Source of the DNA: Xanthostigma xanthostigma
Taxonomy: Eukaryota > Arthropoda > Insecta > Raphidioptera > Raphidiidae
NCBI GenBank assembly: GCA_963575645.1
Contig: OY754469.1
Location: forward strand, 37,654,753 to 37,718,752
Direction of reading: 5' to 3'
DNA length: 64,000 nt
Shown: positions 21,301 to 31,405 of the stretch, one piece after another
Numbering within the stretch: position 1 is the first letter of the stretch
Layout: each line of letters opens with the position of its first letter
The notes under the pieces: model-generated
Told to the model about the DNA's origin: nothing
The model's input: only the letters and a program-made list of their open reading frames with translations
The model's database searches: none
Made by a program: the position numbers and the translations under genes

Positions 21301-22414
21301 ACTTTGACCGAGCAGAAAACACACTCGCAGTTCGACACCAAGGAGACAACGCGTCACACCGTCTTTGAAAATTTCTACCGCAGTTGTAGGCAAACCGTCA
21401 GGTAGAAATAGCAATGGCCCACGGTCTACAAACCCGAAAACGCCGGTCACTTGGATAATTTTAACTTTCTTCAAAATACTTAAAACATGGTCAGAAAAGC
21501 GGGAAAAACGTAAAGACAGGTGTCTCTAATACCCAGATGCACACTTAAAATTGTTTTCGGTTATTAAGAAAACGTTCGCTTTGTTTTATGCACCGGTTCT
21601 CACACCATATAGACACGTTATCTACACCACATTATCGTGTTTTCGTGCACAATAATATACTGACACGTCACGTTAGCTTTTTTGTTTTTTTTGCATTATA
21701 AACACCCGTTTCTTACACCATATTCACACGTTACCTACACCATACCATCACGTATCTCCGGTTAGTCTTTTTTGCAGACAAATTATTCCTGTTTACCGCG
21801 GTTTGTCGATGCTACAAAACAACTTTTCCCACATAAATAAATGAAAAAAAGATTTTCAAGTGTTCATTACGTAAACTGGAGGATAAGTGTAATAGTCCAA
21901 GGGCAATCAAACATTTTTAGGTAGGTATTTGGAGCTGCGTGAAAAATTGTGTAACATTTCTTTTGTAATGTCTGAACACAAAATCGAAGACCTGGCTGAA
22001 GGGTTGTGGGGCCTAGCCAAGCCGTGAATTTTTGGTTTGCGAAATTTTGTTGGAAAAAAAATCTTGCTGCATTTTAAAATTTTAATACGTTTAAATTTAG
22101 TATTTAATAAAATAAAAAATAAATAAGCCAAATCATTTAGTCAGGTCTAAATGTCTGGGCCGTTGCAAAACTTACTGTCTATTATACATGAGTGCGAGTA
22201 AGAGGATAGGTTGAAGTGTGAGAGATAGCGTATATAAATGGATATAATAAATAATAATATATTTTGTCATTTTGACAACACAGTATAATATGACAAGTCA
22301 CAAAGCAGATTATATGGTTATAAAATCAGATACTTTGTAAAACATTTTAAATAATAAGAATTTCTTTACCTACAGCTTTTTTTATTTTATTTAGATCTTT
22401 AATTTTTTACCGAT
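21301..22414. other. Unassigned stretch
   Basis: A GC-richer segment at 21300-21480 holds a minus-strand 63-codon frame (VFGFVDRGPLLFLPDGLPTT) without a recognised family; it could be a scrap of a mobile-element gene but I cannot name it. CACCATATTCACACGTTACC-like phrases repeat at about 21600-21760. No RNA gene. Confidence 0.4.
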
Positions 22415-22882
22415 AGGACTATTCCAACTTCAAAAATATTGACATTTTATATGGCATAATGAAGAAATGAAAATTTATAATATTGCGTGAGGTGAGGTGA
22501 TAGCTAGTATTCAATATGATATTTGCTATTCGTTGACATGGTTACCTACATAATATGTTCCATGTCATGTAAAAATTAATCAAAGCGTGCTTAACTAGTT
22601 CATTTCTGACAGAACTACAAAACAAAAGAACAGCTGATTGTTTTTTATTTTCAAATTATTTCTGAAACTATAAAGTTAAAAAAAAATTTAACGAAACTTT
22701 ATTGAAAAAAATAAATACAATAATAAACCGTTATGAAAAGTATATCATTATTATATAAAAAACACCGTTATAGCATATATCTCTTCTGCGCATGCGCCGA
22801 TTTTCCCCCAAAACAATTGGGCTCATTCTATTTGCGTATTCAACATCTTCCCAAAATTTGGTTTTAATCCGTTAATCCGTTT
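22415..22882 (+). repeat. Repeat family A copy, left member of a tandem pair
   Basis: Starts GATAGGACTATTCCAAC and runs to GTTTTAATCCGTTAATCCG, where a second copy of the same repeat begins abruptly within its CACGTCATG block. This gives head-to-tail duplication or nested insertion. Confidence 0.8.
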
Positions 22883-22884
22883 CA

Positions 22885-23365
22885 CGTCATGTAAAAATTA
22901 ATCAAAGCATGCCTAACTAGTTTTTTTCTGATAGATCCATAAAACAAAAGAGCGGCTTTTTTTTTATTTTCAAAATATTTCCAAAACTATAAAGTTTAGA
23001 AAAAAAAATTTAACAAAACTTTCTTGAAAAAATAAATAAAATAATAAGGCGTTATGAAAAGTATACCATTATTATATAAAAAACACCGTTATATCATATA
23101 TCTCTTCTGCGCATGCGCCGATTTTCCCCCCAAAGCAATAGGCCTCATCATATTTGCATACTAAACAGCCTCGCAAAATTTGATTTCAATCCGCTCATCC
23201 GTTTGACCTGTATCATGTTCACAGACAAACAGATTAACAGAGGCACAGAGTTTTTCCAAAAATATGTTTTTTTGGATTCGAGGGACCTCAAACGGAAAGA
23301 TATTGTAAAATCTTTGAAAAGTGTTTTTTGACCTAAACTAGTACTATTCCCCAGTTGTGGGTTGG
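22885..23365 (+). repeat. Repeat family A copy, right member of a tandem pair
   Basis: Starts at CACGTCATGTAAAAATTAAT and runs to the complete far end AGTTGTGGGTTGGAATG. It has the best preserved central block TCTTCTGCGCATGCGCCG and the GACCTGTATCATGTTCACAG block. The plus-strand 72-codon frame at 23113-23331 belongs to the repeat. Confidence 0.8.
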
Positions 23366-23874
23366 AATGTTAAAAGTGTTGCGTAATTTCCGGGTAAACA
23401 CGTTTTTTTGCCAACAGATACCGCGTTATCGTGATCTTATTCACTCTCTGCCGAAACAAACTTTTACTTTAAAAGAAATCGAAACTAAGCAGAATTCTTG
23501 TTTGTGTGTTTAAAACAAGGAATTTGTACTAATAAAGAGTTCTTGAATTTATAGTTACGTTTAATCAACATTTTTGAAACTTCGCGAGTATATTATATAT
23601 TCTTTACAACCGCTGGCAAAGTGCCTGCCGATGGCTCGTTAAGAGGCTGCAGGCTGTAATAAATAATGACAGAGAATCTGAGAGACACTTTAAGACGGCA
23701 GTGAAAGTTAGTGAAAAGTTTGAACTTAAGACATAATGCATAATACATGGCCACACTATCACATTGTAATGTATAATATACTTGAACGCATATCTAAGGC
23801 AACGGCCATTTTGAAAGGTCAGTTTTACACCCTTTATTCTGAAAACAATCCTTGGTCTGTTGTGGCTAATGTTT
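23366..23874. other. Unassigned stretch left of the Penelope locus
   Basis: No gene recognised. It ends in ...TGGCTAATGTTT immediately before the Penelope arm. Confidence 0.45.
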
Positions 23875-23941
23875 TAACAATAACACACAGGATCACGGGT
23901 ATTTGGAATATAAATTGTTAATCAGTTTAAACTATCATTGA

Positions 23942-23984
23942 TTAGCAACGTTTCGTCTTTATTCTCAAGACTTTATCAAGCTCT
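23942..23984 (-). ncRNA. Hammerhead-ribozyme-like motif, left Penelope end
   Basis: Mirror copy of the motif at 27275-27317. On the minus strand: AGC, then TTGATAA in the place of CUGAUGA, a GTCTT/AAGAC helix II with a 7-nt loop, GAAAC, GTT and GCT closing with AGC. Penelope-like elements are known to carry minimal hammerhead motifs near their ends. Two core bases differ from the consensus, so activity is uncertain. Confidence 0.5.
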
Positions 23985-24469
23985 GAAAATACAATACATT
24001 TAACATTAATATATGAGCATGATGAATAAACTCCAAAAGAAAAGATTAAAATGTTACAATAACTAACCTCAAAATCGTCTAAACGATCGTCAATATAAAA
24101 AACATACATTACTTTCCATAAACATAATTTTTCTTTTTCTTTGTAGTACTATCAATTGTTGAAAAGATGACTACAGCAAAAAATTAATTAAAAATTAAAA
24201 ACTATAACGACAGTATTATAAATAATAGAATACGTTTTCCAAACATGTGCTCTTTACACCAGTCTAACTGTCAACTTCTAAAAATTAACAACAGTCTGGC
24301 TTTTGTAAATATACACTAGATGGCACCATAAACTAAATTTCTACATGAAATTACCTAGTTATCCTACTACAAGTTATGAACAAATTAATCATATGTTAAT
24401 CAATAAATTATATCAATAAATAAACATTTAAAAACTAATACAAACAATCCAACTCTAAAAACTCGAGAA

Positions 24470-26092
24470 TCACTTTGTGCCCAGGATTTCATTGTATACC
24501 AAGCTCAAGTTATGCGTGTCCGATCTTAAGTTCACTGTTTTATTCAATTTGATGAAGCACATTTCACTAAGTGAACGCTTGAAGTAATTGGATTCTTTGT
24601 CAAGGATTGAAACCTCATCAAACATAAAATTGTGCTCAGTATCAAAGTGATGACTGGCTAACGCTGTTTTATTTTCTTTAAGGATGTTAGTGTTCCTACA
24701 GTCATACTGATGTTGTTTGACTCTATCCCTCAACTTCTGCTTCGTCTGTCCAATATAAGACTCCCCACAGGTGCAAGGTATTTTATAGATCACATTAGAC
24801 CTGTCCAACACTGGAACCCTATCCTTCAGCCTTGTATAAACTGATTTAACAGTTTTTAAGTTATAAAAGGCCAATTTGCCATATCGTTCTTTTGCGAGGG
24901 CATCAATTTTATGAGAAATCTCCTTAATAAAAGGAAACCTGCAATACTTGACACACGGATTACGATCTCTTCTGTTTAAACTCATCGGACAGTAATTATT
25001 AAGCACTCTGTCTATCAGTTTCCTCGGATAATTATTATCAACCAAAAGGTCAATAATGATGTTCTTATTCTTATCATGGAACTCTTGATGACTTAAGCTG
25101 AATGCTCTTTTTATTAAACCTTTAATCATCCCAACTTTCTGACTCATTGGGTGATTGGATGCATAATTTAATAATCTGCCCGAATGGATCGGTTTCCGAT
25201 ACCAATCAGTCTTCAAACTCCCATCTTGTAGTCTAAAAACAGTCAGATCTAAAAAATTAATAGCATCCTGTTCTTCTAACTCCATTGTGAATTTCAACTT
25301 GGAATTGAAACTATTAAAGACCGTTAAAAGATTCGATGTTTCACTTCTTGGGACACTTAGTATACTATCATCTACGTACAACTTGATCAGGGGAACTGGA
25401 TATCTCAAACGTTGTAAAACATTTCTAAACACGTAATCCATGATGATATCAGCGAGGACAGGACTTGCTGGGTTCCCCATGCTTGTGCCATCACACTGCT
25501 GGTATAGCTTATCATCAAATAAAAAGAAACTCGAGTCAAAACAAAACTCAATCAGTTTCAATACTAAATCTTTGTCTTTCAAACCAATCAGTCTTGACCA
25601 ACTCTCCCATTCCTCAGTTATAACCTGTAATACTAATAGTTTTGGAATATTTGTGAAGAGAGACACTACATCCAAGGAAACTAAAACATAATCAGGTGGT
25701 AAAAACACAGTCTTAGTATGCTGAACCAGTTCAAAAGAATTCTTGACGCTAAATTTGAAACTCTTAGTGATCGGTGACAAAATATTATGAAGCATCTTAG
25801 CTAAATTATAACATGGTGAACCAATGCAACTCACCACAGGACGAAGATTACAGCCAACTTTATGTGTTTTTCTCAAACCATACAACCTCGGTGCTATCGA
25901 ATTCCGGATCTTAACCTTCTTCAACTCAACCTCATCAATCACACCATTAACTTTCAGCGAAGTAGCTAACTCATTGGCCATCCGTTGAAATTTAACAGTT
26001 GGATCCTTGATCAACGGCCTATACGTCTTTACATCATGTAACATATTATGCATTGTTTCCATGTATTCTCTTCTATCCATAACCACTGTGGA
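24470..26092 (-). CDS. Penelope-like reverse transcriptase with GIY-YIG endonuclease, N-terminally truncated
   Basis: The frame opens at the copy junction with NSTVVMDRREY, the sequence that normally follows DKGN near the start of Penelope RTs, so the N-terminal part is missing by structure. Of ~540 residues, LYGLRKTHK (~70) and NLRPVVS (~82) are fingers motifs and SLDVVSLFTNIP (~135) holds the first catalytic Asp. SMGNPASPVLADII (~207) is motif B, LYVDDSI (~240) the YVDD catalytic pair, INFLDLTVF motif D/E, and WYRKP...GRLLNYASNHP the thumb. A GIY-YIG nuclease follows: VIYKIPCTCGESYIGQT (~431), KLRDRVKQH with the conserved Arg, ALASHHFDTEH, and SLSEMCFI with the likely catalytic Glu. The CTC..H-H residues fit the zinc-binding variant of Penelope nucleases. 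The protein copies its own RNA into nicked DNA. Apart from the missing start the frame is open to the stop. No ATG belongs to the original start, so expression from this copy is doubtful. Confidence 0.93.
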   Translation of the reverse strand, partial: STVVMDRREYMETMHNMLHDVKTYRPLIKDPTVKFQRMANELATSLKVNGVIDEVELKKVKIRNSIAPRLYGLRKTHKVGCNLRPVVSCIGSPCYNLAKMLHNILSPITKSFKFSVKNSFELVQHTKTVFLPPDYVLVSLDVVSLFTNIPKLLVLQVITEEWESWSRLIGLKDKDLVLKLIEFCFDSSFFLFDDKLYQQCDGTSMGNPASPVLADIIMDYVFRNVLQRLRYPVPLIKLYVDDSILSVPRSETSNLLTVFNSFNSKLKFTMELEEQDAINFLDLTVFRLQDGSLKTDWYRKPIHSGRLLNYASNHPMSQKVGMIKGLIKRAFSLSHQEFHDKNKNIIIDLLVDNNYPRKLIDRVLNNYCPMSLNRRDRNPCVKYCRFPFIKEISHKIDALAKERYGKLAFYNLKTVKSVYTRLKDRVPVLDRSNVIYKIPCTCGESYIGQTKQKLRDRVKQHQYDCRNTNILKENKTALASHHFDTEHNFMFDEVSILDKESNYFKRSLSEMCFIKLNKTVNLRSDTHNLSLVYNEILGTK

Positions 26093-26100
26093 ATTTCAAT

Positions 26101-26789
26101 CCAATCACCCAATGAGTCAGAAAGTTGGGATGATTAAAGGTTTAATAAAAAGAGCATTCAGCTTAAGTCATCAAGAGTTCCATGATAAGAATAAGAACAT
26201 CATTATTGACCTTTTGGTTGATAATAATTATCCGAGGAAACTGATAGACAGAGTGCTTAATAATTACTGTCCGATGAGTGTAAACAGAAGAGATCGTAAT
26301 CCGTGTGTCAAGTATTGCAGGTTTCCTTTTATTAAGGAGATTTCTCATAAAATTGATGCCCTCGCAAAAGAACGATATGGCAAATTGGCCTTTTATAACT
26401 TAAAAACTGTTAAATCAGTTTATACAAGGCTGAAGGATAGGGTTCCAGTGTTGGACAGGTCTAATGTGATCTATAAAATACCTTGCACCTGTGGGGAGTC
26501 TTATATTGGACAGACGAAGCAGAAGTTGAGGGATAGAGTCAAACAACATCAGTATGACTGTAGGAACACTAACATCCTTAAAGAAAATAAAACAGCGTTA
26601 GCCAGTCATCACTTTGATACTGAGCACAATTTTATGTTTGATGAGGTTTCAATCCTTGACAAAGAATCCAATTACTTCAAGCGTTCACTTAGTGAAATGT
26701 GCTTCATCAAATTGAATAAAACAGTGAACTTAAGATCGGACACGCATAACTTGAGCTTGGTATACAATGAAATCCTGGGCACAAAGTGA
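26101..26789 (+). CDS. Penelope-like element, truncated second copy (RT thumb plus GIY-YIG)
   Basis: The open frame from SNHPMSQKVGMIKG to NEILGTK (~229 residues) matches the C-terminal part of the minus-strand protein except for one residue (CPMSVNRR here, CPMSLNRR there). It keeps the whole GIY-YIG domain (VIYKIPCTCGESYIGQT, KLRDRVKQH, HFDTEH, SLSEMCF) but none of the RT catalytic motifs. The frame can be extended upstream to 26007, but those first ~31 codons are antisense to the other copy's RT and are an accident of the head-to-head junction. Confidence 0.9.
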
Positions 26790-27274
26790 TTCTCGAGTTT
26801 TTAGAGTTGGATTGTTTGTATTAGTTTTTAAATGTTTATTTATTGATATAATTTATTGATTAACATATGATTAATTTGTTCATAACTTGTAGTAGGATAA
26901 CTAGGTAATTTCATGTAGAAATTTAGTTTATGGTGCCATCTAGTGTATATTTACAAAAGCCAGACTGTTGTTAATTTTTAGAAGTTGACAGTTAGACTGG
27001 TGTAAAGAGCACATGTTTGGAAAACGTATTCTATTATTTATAATACTGTCGTTATAGTTTTTAATTTTTAATTAATTTTTTGCTGTAGTCATCTTTTCAA
27101 CAATTGATAGTACTACAAAGAAAAAGAAAAATTATGTTTATGGAAAGTAATGTATGTTTTTTATATTGACGATCGTTTAGACGATTTTGAGGTTAGTTAT
27201 TGTAACATTTTAATCTTTTCTTTTGGAGTTTATTCATCATGCTCATATATTAATGTTAAATGTATTGTATTTTC

Positions 27275-27317
27275 AGAGCTTGATAAAGTCTTGAGAATAA
27301 AGACGAAACGTTGCTAA
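27275..27317 (+). ncRNA. Hammerhead-ribozyme-like motif, right Penelope end
   Basis: AGAGC-TTGATAA-A-GTCTT-GAGAATA-AAGAC-GAAAC-GTT-GCT. Helix I would be AGC/GCT, helix II GTCTT/AAGAC (five perfect pairs), helix III is minimal, and the GAAA core box is intact. The 5' core box is TTGATAA instead of CTGATGA. The position near the 3' end of the element is where such motifs lie in other Penelope-like elements. The fold is read by eye; self-cleavage is not shown. Confidence 0.5.
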
Positions 27318-27550
27318 TCAATGATAGTTTAAACTGATTAACAATTTATATTCCAAATACCCGTGATCCTGTGTGTTATTGTTATTTACGTCTGGAATTG
27401 AATTTAAAAAATGGATTTTCAACCTGGGGGACTAATGTTTTAAGTTTAGTGGCCCGGCTTCGCCCGAATTTGTAGATTGCTATCGTTTTTTCGTCGACAT
27501 ACGTTGCAAAATTGGCCTCCATGGAAAACGCATTTATTTTAACGCGATAA

Positions 27551-28130
27551 TATACAGTATGTAAACACGTAAGGCGCACATAGGGAAATTAACATTGGGA
27601 AAAAATGACTGGATCAGAGTGAGCCTTGAAATCTTGTTTTTCAATTTGCAGGATAATATTCTTTTGCAAAATGAATGTGTATACTACCGAAGAAAATATT
27701 CAAATGATTACAACACAATCGGACTTTTTTATCAATGGGACATTAAATTCCCAAAAATACTTTAATATGGTTCGAGATCAAATATCTCCGCCTATTCGTG
27801 TTGAACCTAAAGACATTGGGTCACTGATTTACCATCGCGCATACGTCATACCAGTCAGACAATTTTTGAATGAAATGTTTCCCAACAGATGGAGTTGTTT
27901 TTTTGTTTTATTTTTGTACAAAAAAATTAAAATATTGATTTATAAGAGTTTTTTATTATTAAAAAAGACAAGTAAAATAAAAATAAATAAAAATAAAATA
28001 GAAATCCTCAAGATTACCACGATAATTCAATAGAAATAGCAATTAATGCAGTCATGGCTAACTCTGATCCAAGTATTTTTTCCCAATGCTAATTTCCCTA
28101 TGTGCACCTTACGCGTTTACATACTGTATA
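27551..28130 (+). mobile_element. Tc1/mariner-like transposon, internally deleted, nested in Helitron
   Basis: Long inverted repeats (~75 bp): left TATACAGTATGTAAACACG, CACATAGGGAAATTAACATT, GATCAGAGT; right AACTCTGATCCAAG, AATTTCCCTATGTG, CGTTTACATACTGTATA. TA flanks are consistent with a TA target. Between the repeats is a fragmentary transposase gene (27671-27895). About 1 kb of a full-length element must be missing. Confidence 0.85.
27671..27895 (+). pseudogene. DUF4817/DDE-type transposase remnant
   Basis: Starts MNVYTTEENIQMI, like the VYT-EE---M beginning of the insect DUF4817 DNA-binding domain. It jumps straight to FFINGTLNSQKYFNMVRDQI, then YVIPVRQFLNEMFPNRW. In intact relatives of this insect Tc1/mariner-like group, FFEGTLNG-KYLNFL and HGAPPHY---VR-FLNE-FPNRW lie in the DDE domain several hundred residues later. 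So the helix-turn-helix end and the DDE core were fused by an internal deletion, and the H-x-G-A-P segment carrying a catalytic Asp is altered (HRAY). The frame runs on into low-complexity codons. It cannot be an active enzyme. Confidence 0.8.
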
Positions 28131-28143
28131 TTATATAGCCTAT

Positions 28144-28366
28144 TACAAATATTAAGAGCACTGTGGTTGAAATAAAAATAAAAAAATAAAGATTAGTTAC
28201 TTCTTACCACAGCAGTTTTATTAGCGAATGTACATTTCGGGAGCTATGCTCTCATCTTCAGCAAACACTTAACTCTTTGTTTGCTGAAGATGAGAGCATA
28301 GCTCCCGAAATGTGCATCCGCTAATAGAACTGTTGTGGTAAGAAGTAACTATTCTTTATTTTTTTA
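28144..28366. mobile_element. Palindromic mini-Penelope candidate 2
   Basis: Flanked by an exact 12-bp direct repeat TATATAGCCTAT (28132-28143, 28367-28378). From 28179 to 28366 the arms are inverted copies (TTAGTTACTTCTTACCACA... with ...TGTGGTAAGAAGTAACTA) around a ~10-bp centre. The left ~35 bp (ATTAAGAGCACTGTGGTTG) are unpaired. Each arm contains GCTGAAGATGAGAGC-ATA-GCTCCCGAAATG, which resembles a hammerhead helix II plus GAAA. A second copy lies at 49519-49773 in the opposite orientation. No open frame. Confidence 0.7.
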
Positions 28367-28499
28367 TATATAGCCTATGTCCATCCAGGTCAGTTCTAAA
28401 TATTGGTGAAAAACATTTTGAAATCGGATGAGTAGTTTCGGAGATTACCGCCTACATACAAACTCACATACTTTATCTCTTTATATATTTAGTAGAGAT

Positions 28500-28640
28500 A
28501 ATGTATAACCTATGTCCATTCTGAAAGTTCTTTCTGATTACCTATTAGTGAATTTTTTTTAAATCGAATGAGCAGTTTTGGAGATTACCTCCTACGTTCA
28601 AACTTACAAACTTTACCTCTTTATAATATTAGTATAGATA
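28500..28640 (-). mobile_element. Helitron 5' end, second tandem copy
   Basis: Minus strand A|TCTATACTAATATTATAAAG then GAGGTAATCTCCAAAACTGC and GAATGGACATAGGTTATACAT, abutting the start of the next Helitron at 28499. It lacks the 3' hairpin end. Confidence 0.7.
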
Positions 28641-28683
28641 ACTTTAGAAATTTATTTAAACTATAGCAGCCTACAATCTACAT

Positions 28684-28939
28684 CAGGCCTGGGCAAATGG
28701 CGGCCCGCAGCAGACTTTTTTCCGGCCCGCGAAGCATTTTATAAATAGTTTGCCAATATAATTTGGCGCATAAAAAAACTTTTAGAAAAATAGTAAATAG
28801 CCAGGGCCACAACAGTTAAAAAAGACATTTTTTGTTGCGGAAATGAAAGGACCTTTTTTTTTGCTCTCCAAATTTTTGGCCCACGGTCAAATTTTCATCA
28901 GCAATGTGGACCAACGATCAAAATATTTGAGCGCCCCTG
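28684..28939. mobile_element. hAT-type MITE, 256 bp
   Basis: Ends CAGGCCTGGGCAAATGG and (reverse complement) CAGGGGCGCTCAAATA. Perfect 8-bp target duplication ATCTACAT at 28676-28683 and 28940-28947. The GGCGGCCCGCAG phrase near the left end is typical of Charlie-like hAT ends. Non-coding. Confidence 0.93.
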
Positions 28940-28947
28940 ATCTACAT

Positions 28948-29467
28948 GAATATTAGACGATGACAAAATAGTTGACTGTGTTCGTCTAGGTTAGGGTCGT
29001 CCCTGACAGTGTCACAAGATTTCATAGTAAGTTAGTGACGTCACATTCATTGTTGGACGGGGAAGCACCGACGTGCCACAACTTATTTATACCTGCTATC
29101 TTCATTAATATGATAACAACGTTGAATCGTATACACCTACAAAGTAGGGAGTTATTTTGTCAGTAGCTGCTCGTGATAGACATGTATTTTGCTATAATAT
29201 CATAAGTTGCTGAGCGTCTATAATTTACAAAAATGTACAGGTGTGTCGTGATCATACTCAATAAAAGTGAATTTTTTAAATTTATTATTAACAAAAATAT
29301 TTGTAAATACATATCGTGTTCATTTATAATTATTTTTAAATAATGTGAAATATCGCGGGACGCCTGACAGATGTGAAACATATATATTTAAGCAAAATTC
29401 TAGTAACTAAATTTCGCCCTGCCAACTAACGAAATTCAATAGTAACTAAATATCGCCCTGTAACAAA
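28948..29467. other. Unassigned stretch
   Basis: No gene. The phrase ATAGTAACTAAATTTCGCCCTG-like (TAGTAACTAAAT.TCGCCCTG) occurs at about 29401, 29441 and again at 30010, so the foldback element between them may have landed in, or duplicated with, a short repeat. Confidence 0.45.
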
Positions 29468-29952
29468 AGGACCCCGCACAAACGTTATAGGATTTGGTTC
29501 TCGGTTAAATTGATCGAAAATGGTTTTATTTAATAGTTAAAAGGTCACTAAGAAAAAGTGTCCATATGGGCGCATAACCTAAAAACCAACAGATTTTTAA
29601 CTACAGATATGTTTAGCGAGATTTTAGATACTCATTGAATTCACAATCTTAAAAAATCCTAAGCTCTAGAAATATGTCCTCGAGTGTGCTGAATCCGAAT
29701 ATGACATTATTATTTTATACAGGATGGCAGTTTTTGACTATTTTTCTATTTCTATAAAAAAGCACAAAGGTTGAGCATGGACATGTTTCTGATTTCAGTG
29801 GATATTTCTATAGGTATCTAAAATCTCGCTAAACATATCTGTAGCTAAAATCTATTGGTTTTTAGCCTATGCGCCCATATGGACACTTTTTCTTAGTTTT
29901 TATTTATTTAACTTAACCGAAAACCAAACCCCAGAAGGTTTGTGCGGGTCCT
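29468..29952. mobile_element. Foldback family F, complete copy
   Basis: Ends AGGACCCCGCACAAACG and (reverse complement) AGGACCCGCACAAACC. Inner pairing includes CCATATGGGCGCATAACC / GCCTATGCGCCCATATGG and CTACAGATATGTTTAGCGAG / CTCGCTAAACATATCTGTAG. 485 bp, no transposase frame. A truncated copy lies at 9039-9452. Confidence 0.85.
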
Positions 29953-30860
29953 ATTTTCCTGAATCCAATGCATACACTCAGCAAACGTCATGCGCTGTCG
30001 TCGAACGAATTACTAGTAACTAAATGTCGCCCTGTTATCCTGCAGATGTCGCCTTCATTCATTCAGATTATTTATTTATAATACCTACATTTAAAAGGAT
30101 TTATTAACTAACCTATATTATTTCCCGTTACAAAATGCAGCAAAATTCGATGAAATGTATTTTTGATACAAAAACAATTGTTTTCATTTTAAACGTCAAA
30201 TATGTAGTTGTAAAAAAAAATTTCGATTAATGCTCCGTCTTTGTCGCACTCACTAACTTATATCTCCCTCTCAACTTCTAATATACGAAACGTAACTCTG
30301 TTTCTATCTTCACTAACTTATATCTCCCTCTGAACTACCGTTCGCCTCGAACGATCACGCACAATTCGCGATGATGCACTTCCGTAAACGATTTCGTCAG
30401 GCATTTAACAGCTTACTCCCCAAGTCAAGCGTGCCTAAAGAAGTTTTACTTCAAAAATTATGTATAATATCCCATTCATAAATCAACGCTTGAAGGAGTA
30501 TAAAAACGCTTTATAATTCCTCCTTGTGTCGTTACACTCTTGGACAGTACTAAAGTATATTATATTTATATATGTATGATTATTAATATCAACCGAATGT
30601 GATTCTAGGGGATTTACACATGCGCTGAGACACATACTGCATGATTATCAATTATTAATAACACAATTAGAGAGGTTTGTGTCCTCCTTGTACAATCTAA
30701 ATGACGTAATATGTACCATTGACTTAACGTAAGGATTGTGCAGCTCTCCAAAATATCGCCTAATAGAAGAAATAGGTTTCCTTTACTTTCTTTGCTAATC
30801 AAAGTCGAAATAGAGTCTATTCTTTAGACCTAGTTCAGACATCGAGTTTTGCAACATTCA
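29953..30860. other. Unassigned stretch
   Basis: CACTAACTTATATCTCCCTCT occurs twice (about 30250 and 30311). No gene; the 62-codon minus frame at 30614-30802 is unremarkable. Confidence 0.45.
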
Positions 30861-30868
30861 TTAGGAGG

Positions 30869-31145
30869 CAGTGGCGTAACAATAGGGTGACAGAACGGGC
30901 AAAATCCTACGGGCCCCTGCCCTGAGGAAGTCCGAGAGGCCGTTAGGACAGGAGGAACCTAACATTTATTAAAAAATTTGGTAAAAAATATTAATTTTGT
31001 ATTTAATCAATTTAAGTTAGGTAACTCAAGAACATTCACAAATTATACAAATATCTACTTTACTTCGTGATTTATAAAGATGAAACTACAACGTGAAGCT
31101 TTTTTATATTAAGGAAGGGCCCCAGGTGGTATAGTTACGCCACTG
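30869..31145. mobile_element. hAT-type MITE, 277 bp
   Basis: Ends CAGTGGCGTAACAATAG and (reverse complement) CAGTGGCGTAACTATAC. Perfect 8-bp target duplication TTAGGAGG at 30861-30868 and 31146-31153. Subterminal GGGCCCC phrases at both ends. Non-coding. Confidence 0.95.
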
Positions 31146-31405
31146 TTAGGAGGACATTCGTTCAGTCAAGACATTTATACGAGTATATAGAATTTTTTTG
31201 CGCGCACCTCCTATAAATGATCTGATTTTCAAATAATTAAAAAAATATTTGACAGTCAATTTTTAAGCAAAATCACTTCTAATTATTGTAGGCTATGTTC
31301 AATTATTTATCTTACAGTAACCCCGAGAGAAAATTTCTGAAAGAGAAGATGAATCGGGCAGCTACTCACTTTATAAATATTATAAGTTTTGTTCCAAAAA
31401 TATAC

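Larger units (their letters stand above)
23875..27384 (-). mobile_element. Penelope-like element, head-to-head inverted pair
   Basis: A 3.5-kb locus made of two inverted 1,286-bp arms (23875-25160 and 26099-27384) around a single-copy centre (25161-26098). The minus-strand copy carries the reverse transcriptase and the GIY-YIG endonuclease. The plus-strand copy is a 5'-truncated version that keeps the thumb-to-endonuclease region and the 3' part. Arm lengths are equal. By eye the coding parts differ at a single codon, so the pair is young or homogenised. Head-to-head partial copies are a known peculiarity of Penelope-like elements. Both outer ends carry a hammerhead-like motif. No unambiguous target duplication was seen (left flank GGCTAATGTT, right flank TTTACGTCTGG). 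Confidence 0.9.
27440..28499 (-). mobile_element. Non-autonomous Helitron split by two insertions
   Basis: The minus strand starts TATCTCTACTAAATATATAAAG at 28499 and ends with GACGAAAAAACGATAGC, CAATCTACAAATTC and GGGCGAAGCCGGGCCACTAA at ~27440. The 5' part matches the Helitron start at 36.07 kb and the 3' part matches the ends at 36.3, 52.8 and 62.4 kb. It is interrupted by a mariner-type element (27551-28130) and a palindromic mini-element (28144-28366). Without them it would be ~250 bp, the length of the intact relative at 36068-36319. Confidence 0.75.

Noticed and set aside
26007-26098. N-terminal ~31 codons of the long plus-strand frame at 26007-26789
   Set aside because: They are antisense to the reverse transcriptase of the opposite copy and exist only because of the head-to-head junction.
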